This document shows, piece by piece, positions 57,398-64,000 of a stretch of DNA of 64,000 nt. Source of the DNA: Sipunculus nudus (lineage: Eukaryota; Annelida; Sipuncula; Golfingiida; Sipunculidae). Below the pieces are notes generated by a model. That model saw only the letters and a program-made list of their open reading frames with translations. It was not told where the DNA came from and did no database searches. Each line of letters starts with the position of its first letter. The first letter of the stretch is position 1. The position numbers and the translations under genes are program-made. The stretch is taken from NCBI GenBank assembly GCA_026874595.1, contig CM049310.1:80533056-80597055 (forward strand). The letters are read 5' to 3'.

Positions 57398-59955
57398 AGC
57401 AGATTACCGTAATTAATAATGGAGACATGCAGAGGAACCCCTCTGATGAAGATATGCATAGTGAACCGGGTATTATAAAGATGGCTCTTCACGCTGACTC
57501 GCAAATAAAATTAAAAAAGTGTAATTAAAATCGATGTATGCAATCGCAAAGCGATCACTGGAAGCCCCCTCCCAGGTCCGCCTCTGAGCAATTAGCGAAA
57601 ATTGACTATGGAATGTATAACCTTGAGAATAAGGTCAAGGTCTCAAATAAATATCAGCTGAACTATCTGTGAACTACTATGCAAAAGTTTAAGCTTTTGA
57701 AAAAAAATGATATTTAAGATTCAGCGAAAACAGAAAATGACAGAAAATGAGGGGGAGGAATGTGATGGTATGATTGTATGCGATGGCTGGGTCAACCTTA
57801 TGGTAAGGCCGAGATTGAGGTGACAAAAGCGTGCGACCAACATGTAGTGAAGCGGAACAACAATAGAGAACAACGTGCCTATTGTGGTAACAGAAGAAAT
57901 GCGTTTATTGTTTGGACTCTGCCTTTGCTGTTATGAGCTAGTTATTGTGAAGATCACTTCACCGCACGAGTATAAAAGCCATACGCATAAAATTCCCGCC
58001 AGGCTGCTACATATTCTCTTGACTTGGTGCATCGTCAGGCCTGGTCAGGATAGCGACAATGACTTACCTGTGGTGTATCTTTGGACTGTCGGAACTGAAC
58101 CATAAATCGGAATCTATAATATGAACTTCTTGAGAATCACAACAGTAGCGGATCCAGGATTAGGCTGTGGGGGGGGGGGGGCACTTGGATAGGACAAAAC
58201 TGTAACCCCCAATCTACTCAGCTTCTGTATAAATAGGAACATCTATGTCTCAAGCAATTTGTTTAGTTGCCCTTTTCGAAATAATACCATATGTTAAGCA
58301 TTTTCGACATAACAATTCATGAATACTTTTGCTGGATAGGGTCAAAATCATGTCGGAAAGCGTGTCGTTATTTCAGACAAGCCTGACGAAACCCAAATAT
58401 TTTTCGTACGTCTAAATATTTGTAATATGTAATGGGCTTTAGTAATTCCACTGGTTCCAAATATCGCCAAGGGTACCATGCATGAAATATCGGGCCAATA
58501 TGGGATCTCAGTTGTAGATTTATGTTCCAATGCCGATAAACGTTCAGATATACATCTCTTTAGGGTTGATAAATTGATTTCTAAATAAATAATTTACAAC
58601 AGGACAGTATAAAGTATCGAATAAGTGTATTCAAAATAAATTTGATTAAACTCACCAGAACAGCTCGGCCCATATAGTTTAAGTACATGAAAAAAATTGT
58701 CCTATAATTTACCGAAAAAAGAAATCATTTAACATTTTGATTTTGACATAAGTAATGATAATAGACATGATGGATTTCTTAAACATTGACAAAAACTAAA
58801 TTGAAGGAACTTGTTACAACCTGTCAACACCTATAAATTTAAATGGGCTTCCTCCTTTCCCATGCTGATCTTTCATTACAAATTATAAAACAAATTATAT
58901 CTAACTTAATTTAAATGACTAAACCTTCACGTAAACAAATAGCTCATATGCATGTTTGACAAAAATAATGAACATTTACGCAATTTTCATAAACTTTGAG
59001 GCAGCCTTACAGGGAATGTGCTTGCTGGTTGTATAGGGTAGAAAATAGTCAGGGGAGTGGGCGATGGACCCAGGAGGCTCAAGTTTCGGTAAAATTGAAC
59101 CATTTCTTTAACAGAATTTAGTTTATTTTATAATATTGTGAGTAGTTTAAGGGTTTTAATCTCCCAAAGTCATTTTTCAGTACCATCCTCTAATGAGAAG
59201 CCACGTGGATTACTTTACCATGCACCAGATCTGAATTTCTGATATACTTGTTCCTAAGCCTTTATAAATTTCTGTTATTATCATTTCTTGAGAAAAATAT
59301 GTCGGAAGAAAATCTAACAATAATGGCTAATAAATCATAAGTAAAGACAAACGTCTATTTTTAGTCAATCATTCCTTTCAACACATGCAACCATCATCCA
59401 TTCAGTTTAATCACAATCTATTTATTGAAATTAGTACATTTGCAGAGAGGAAAAAGACTTACCCAATCCCAAGGCCCAAACCAAATAATAATTTTGAAGA
59501 ATAAAGGTAAAGAGCTCTTTATTTGCAGCAGGGAGGAAGCAAATACTGACCTTAATGGATATAGTACAGCAGTTTTATACCAGTGGATTTTAGTTCGTAA
59601 GAAACAATATGCCGAATATTCTTGGTGTGCTATATAAAAGTTACACGCAAGAAAAATAAAACATTTCTGTTCCATTGTGTCTTGGTAATCTTAAAAAAAA
59701 ATAACGCAAAAATATCCGTTATAGTTAGGAAATGTGCATCAAAGGAAAATTAGATTAGTTAATGCTGCAATTGAGGCTATGTGTATAAATAACAAATTGT
59801 CATATCTTAACAATATCAACATTGATAGTTCAAACATCGGCCGGGATGGGGTACAATTGAACAAACGGGGATGTTGAGTTTTGCTGAGCAAATTTGCACA
59901 TTTCATATAGACTTGCTGGCCATATATTATCAAATTCATAATGATACAGAATCAT
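57398..59955. other. Unassigned DNA
   Basis: A G run of about 13 lies near 58168. 57538-57580 shares the motif caatcgc-aagcgatc with the array flank. Several short frames (57875-58105, 59418-59675) have no recognisable domain. Confidence 0.45.
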
Positions 59956-60350
59956 GCATTTAATTCGAGTACCTCGAATTTTTTCTCCTAGTAACATGAG
60001 AACTATTTTTCATATCTTCTGTATTGTAAAGACGACTTTGGAAATTAAGAACGATTCCGTCACGAGGGATTTCTAGGTATAGGGGGTTACATGATCCATA
60101 AAATACTGTTGGTATAATCATGTTTCTAATTGCTACAACTATCTGGTCTAGACAATTGGGCCAATGTGCCAGAATCTACAAGGTGAGGACCTCCAGGACC
60201 TCCTCGTTGTGCCTATAACTAGAAGATTACCCTCAAACCCTTCGGAATGTGTATATCAGTTCCACATGAGCCCCATACCCCATGTCCTGGGTGTCTTTCT
60301 GTCCTTTCATGCTGTAGTTTCAGTTATTTGATTTCTGTCTGATCATTGTA
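59956..60350 (+). repeat. Direct repeat copy 1
   Basis: Matches 61131-61425 over about 270 bp at high identity by eye (for example ttacatgatcc, aggtgaggacctccaggacc in both). It has about 90 bp more near its end than copy 2. On the minus strand it reads as a broken protein-like stretch, but no family was recognised. Confidence 0.75.
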
Positions 60351-61130
60351 TCATTGTATAGCCTACGTAGTAAGCATCTCAGTGAGGCTTACAAGCACTC
60401 TATATAAAATATTCTGGTGCGAGCGAGAACACAGATTTTTAAATAAATCACATAATTAGCTTAAATTATACAGACAGGGTACCACTAGAATGCATGCAGT
60501 GCACCCCGTCCTTGAATAGAGAAAGAGACGGATACTCCGTCTATCAGTATACTGATGCTACGTCTGATCATGCGGTCGTCGTTCGAAGTTTAACATGGCA
60601 GCAACATGGCAATCATGTATGCAAGTCAACCTGAATAAAAATACTAACTGTCAAGGTGTGCCTCTGGCTTCATGGGTATTATCATATCATAGAATATCAT
60701 ATATCATGTCAATATATCACATCATATCGTAGCATAGCATATAGCATATAAGTATACTATGAAGGTACTCTAATTTGGAGGTTATTACTACTTTAACTAG
60801 TGGTTAAAGATATGTTAAATATCTTACACACTGCATAATAATGTGTGATACACGGTCGTTACAAATGATCCGATTATAAAAGGAAGAGTTTTCTTTATAC
60901 TTTTTTCAGATTAAAATTGCACATGTGAGCTGACTAGTATACCTGTAGTGGCTGTTATGTATTTTACTTAAGCATCTGCTTTTTTAATACTCCTTAATTA
61001 GAGCCTAATCCCTTGTTAGTCGAGTTATATTAAAATTTCATAATCACACGGTTAAGTGTGGAGACACCAATAACATAACATTAACTATTTTGAGAATAAA
61101 TCTGTATTCTGGAAACTGATTATATAAAAT
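60351..61130. other. Unassigned DNA with an atcat-rich run
   Basis: A degenerate atcat/agcat run lies at about 60680-60750. Otherwise nothing recognised. Confidence 0.5.
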
Positions 61131-61425
61131 GCATTTAATTCCAGTACCTCATTTTTTTCTCCAAGTAACATGAGAACTATTTTTCATATCTTCTGTACTG
61201 TAAAGACGACTTTGGAAATTAAGAACCATTCGGTCACGAGAGATTTCAAGGTATAGGGGGTTACATGATCCGTAAAATACGGTTGGTATAATCATGTTTC
61301 TAATTGCTACTACTCTCTGGTCTAGACAATTGGGCCAATGTGCCAGAATCTACAAGGTGAGGACCTCCAGGACCTCCTCGTTGTACCTATAACTGGAAGT
61401 TAGCTGATTTCTGCCCGATCATTCC
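61131..61425 (+). repeat. Direct repeat copy 2
   Basis: Second copy of the 59956-60350 repeat, same orientation, about 1,175 bp downstream. Confidence 0.75.
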
Positions 61426-63562
61426 TTGAAAACACAACCCTATCTTAAAGGGAACGGTAACCTGTTGCTCAGCTTGCATGTATCGTTTAATGTAATAGAA
61501 TTTTATGCTTATCTTTCTATACACATTTAAGTTACAGACTTTCCAAGCTGCTTTTGATTGCATATTTTTGCATTAACTATTTTGACAGTCTTGCTAATGA
61601 TACTCCAGATCTACCGGTATTAATAAATTCTGTATCAAAAGACACTTTAAATCATTAAAGAACAAAAACAATTATCCTTTTTAACAAACACGATCTTTAC
61701 ATTTCTAAACTTTGTTTTGCAGTGAAGAAATGTGGGAAAACCCAATAACTTTGACAAAAGTGAATCTTTAGGAGACTAATATGGTGAGAAAACCTAAAAC
61801 AAATGAAATGCTATATATGTCAACATAAGAGTAATAATTATACATGAACATATGCCAGTAATACATATTACTTGCCTACATGTAGAGATATTAACATTAA
61901 TCATTAATGAAGTAAGATTTATAATTTGTTAAGGCTATTATTCCATAAAAGGTGTCATCTAGGTGTCATCAGTTTTAGGTATGTGCTTTTTGGTACTTAT
62001 GTACTTTCAATGCAATGCCGACGAGTACTGATATTTTTGTGATCAAAAATCAGCGAGTCATTTTTTAACAGAATATATGTATAATTTCAAATAATCAATT
62101 TGACTAAGCAGCATCGTTCACAGTCCCTTTCGATAAATTGTAAGATATTCCCTGATAAAACACCCTTATTGATAATTAAAATACATTTTACTCTATATGT
62201 ATCAAAACAAATTGATTTATAGCAAGAGGGATCATATTGAATATCACAGACACATATTTAGGCATCAGTTTGAGATACAAACAGTCCAAAGCTTAAGGAT
62301 TAATCCACGCCTTATACTTAGAGCTTTCTGTAGTTTTTACGGCATACGGATACTCTCCATTAGAGTCACTACAAGACAGGGTCAACATATAAGTTTGTAG
62401 TAACAAAAAAATAATTACGGATACTGTAGCACATTGTATCTGAGGCAAACATTAAACAACACATATCGAGTACTCATGCAATGATTATTTATTTAAAAAC
62501 TCCAATCAACGAATCAAAAACGTCTTCTTATTCTCATATCTTCATTTACAGTGGAACATGTCCAATTAAAATACTTCAGGGACTGGTCTCAAGTGGTCAT
62601 ATCAGACAGGTGGTCATATAACACGGTTCCTGGAAATTCAGGAACTGCACAGACCTTGATGAAATATTAAAAACGGATATACACATATTATACCTATTTT
62701 ATTTCTATCGATAAGATATTGTTCAAAGGAAAACATGGGTCTTGTCTTTTTTCTCAGGAAACGTGCATACACTTACTTAAAACATAATTTAAATATCTTA
62801 TTTGTATAAAGTTAACATATAAATAAACATATACATATATGTCACTGCAACTTGTTATATGAAAAGGAAAAGGCTGCAGCAAATTCATTAAAAAATTTAA
62901 CGATCCGAAAAAGTATGTCATATTAAACAATATAATTTTTTTTCTGATTTCTTCGTATTTACGAATTCAACAAGAAGTTCAGAACTGCGTGTGGTGCCGA
63001 CTATTTACCAGTGCAGTGTTACCGCACTTAGGGGTTATCATGCAATACCTTGTGCCACACAGATTTCAAGATTAATTAACGACCAAAATGGCCACAATAT
63101 ATTGTAAATATTTCACTCCCACCTAAAAATTACCAAAAGGGAGCAATATTACCGGTCACAGCTTATAACTACGTCATTTTGTTATTGTCCGAGAAGTACC
63201 ACTTTAAGAAACAACCAAGTTTGATCTCAGTAAAAGATAAATCAATCAATGACGAGACCTTAATTGTGTTTAAATGAGCTCTGATGTTTAATGCGAGCTG
63301 TTCAAGACCAGTATGCCAGGTAGTTGCTGGAAAAATTGCACATTTCGTCGAGTATACCGTGATCAAGGTTTGATAGTGTTTAGCAAATTAGCTAATATTC
63401 ATTCGGGAATTCCGGTTCAAATTAAACGTGAGAAACGTAACCGATGGCGACTATAAAAGTCAGGAATTGAAAATGAGTGTGGAATATACGCCATTTAACC
63501 GCTGAATCAGTTACAACGGTCATTATATCCGACTGTATATAGGTCCAACTAAATGATAATGC
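61426..63562. other. Unassigned AT-rich DNA
   Basis: Short internal duplications only (aggtgtcatc twice near 61951; ggtggtcatat-like near 62600). A 67-codon plus-strand frame at 62197-62400 has no recognisable domain. Confidence 0.45.
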
Positions 63563-63853
63563 TCAGAATATGGTCATTTTTAGGAGAAACAAGCAGCAAC
63601 ACGCATCAGTTGTTATTCCTTTGGCCTCTAGGTATTTGATAACAAGGAGGCGAGGATGACCGACTGGGTGTAGAAAGGATACCAGTGTGGTTCTCTGCGC
63701 TGGGGCCTGATCTATTTTCAACAGATCCGCTCCCGGCTTACTGTGTTTAGGTTTCATTTTCTGCATTACTACTCGATGATGGTACACTCCCAACTGATTC
63801 ATATATATGTTCTCTGGACATAACATTTGGCACATTTCCTTGACGAGTTTGTT
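63563..63853 (-). CDS. Possible coding exon, unrecognised protein
   Basis: A minus-strand frame open from a good acceptor (ttgatttccttttacag, ending at 63854) for 96 codons to TGA. Composition is balanced and unlike chance AT-rich frames: P-G-A-D-L-L-K-I-D-Q-A-P, then T-L-V-S-F-L-H-P, then K-Y-L-E-A-K-G-I, a beta-alpha pattern, with a cysteine cluster near the end (D-A-C-C-C). No family recognised. It could be the last exon of a gene extending beyond the right edge of the window. Confidence 0.35.
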   Translation of the reverse strand, partial: NKLVKEMCQMLCPENIYMNQLGVYHHRVVMQKMKPKHSKPGADLLKIDQAPAQRTTLVSFLHPVGHPRLLVIKYLEAKGITTDACCCLFLLKMTIF

Positions 63854-64000
63854 CTGTAAAAGGAAATCAAGTAAACAATCTTAAATCAACGCGTCATGAC
63901 TGATTAAAAGAACCTTCCCTTGGAATATATGGAATATAAATGTTATCCTAAATTTACAATTTGATTTAGAATGTAACTATGCATTCTTGCTCTACATTAC

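Overview
The window looks like AT-rich nuclear DNA from a metazoan. It has phase-1 introns in an immunoglobulin-superfamily gene, long TA/GA microsatellites, and remnants of many eukaryotic transposon classes (Ty3/gypsy, BEL/Pao, a jockey/CR1-like non-LTR element, hAT, a tRNA-derived SINE). No bacterial operon, rRNA or CRISPR signal was seen. Ty3/gypsy elements with integrase before reverse transcriptase (Gmr1-like order) and a TIM-like Ig receptor suggest a marine invertebrate, but the species cannot be fixed from the sequence.

Layout. 1-24374: the decayed 3' part of a Gmr1-like Ty3/gypsy element plus about 1.48 kb of its flank has been tandemly amplified into a macrosatellite. There are seven copies, called here U0-U6, with a unit of about 3.68-3.71 kb. 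U0 is rearranged and carries an inverted piece; U2-U5 form two near-identical 7,357-bp dimers. 24375-27145: mostly unassigned, with one possible minus-strand cysteine-rich exon. 27146-30609: five exons of a two-Ig-domain single-pass membrane receptor on the plus strand; its leader exon was not found. 31.7-36.4 kb: microsatellites, a jockey/CR1-type remnant (+) and a hAT transposase remnant (-). 36.4-39.35 kb: a broken BEL/Pao pol (-). 39.3-44.3 kb: repeats and no convincing gene. 44603-52362: a complete, young Gmr1-like LTR retrotransposon with 1.16-kb LTRs and one uninterrupted gag-pol frame. It is inserted in an older LTR that is related to the LTR of the array. 52.7-64 kb: mostly non-coding, with a SINE, a MITE-like inverted repeat, a diverged direct repeat and one possible minus-strand exon at the right edge.

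How the parts relate. The two gypsy families share the gag-protease-integrase-RT-RNase H logic but have different histories. One is dead and spreads only as part of a local tandem duplication. The other is intact and recently inserted. The Ig gene is the only host gene for which splice sites, phases, domains, membrane segment and stop codon all agree; it probably encodes a cell-surface recognition or adhesion receptor. All other open frames over about 60 codons appear to be transposon pieces or chance frames.
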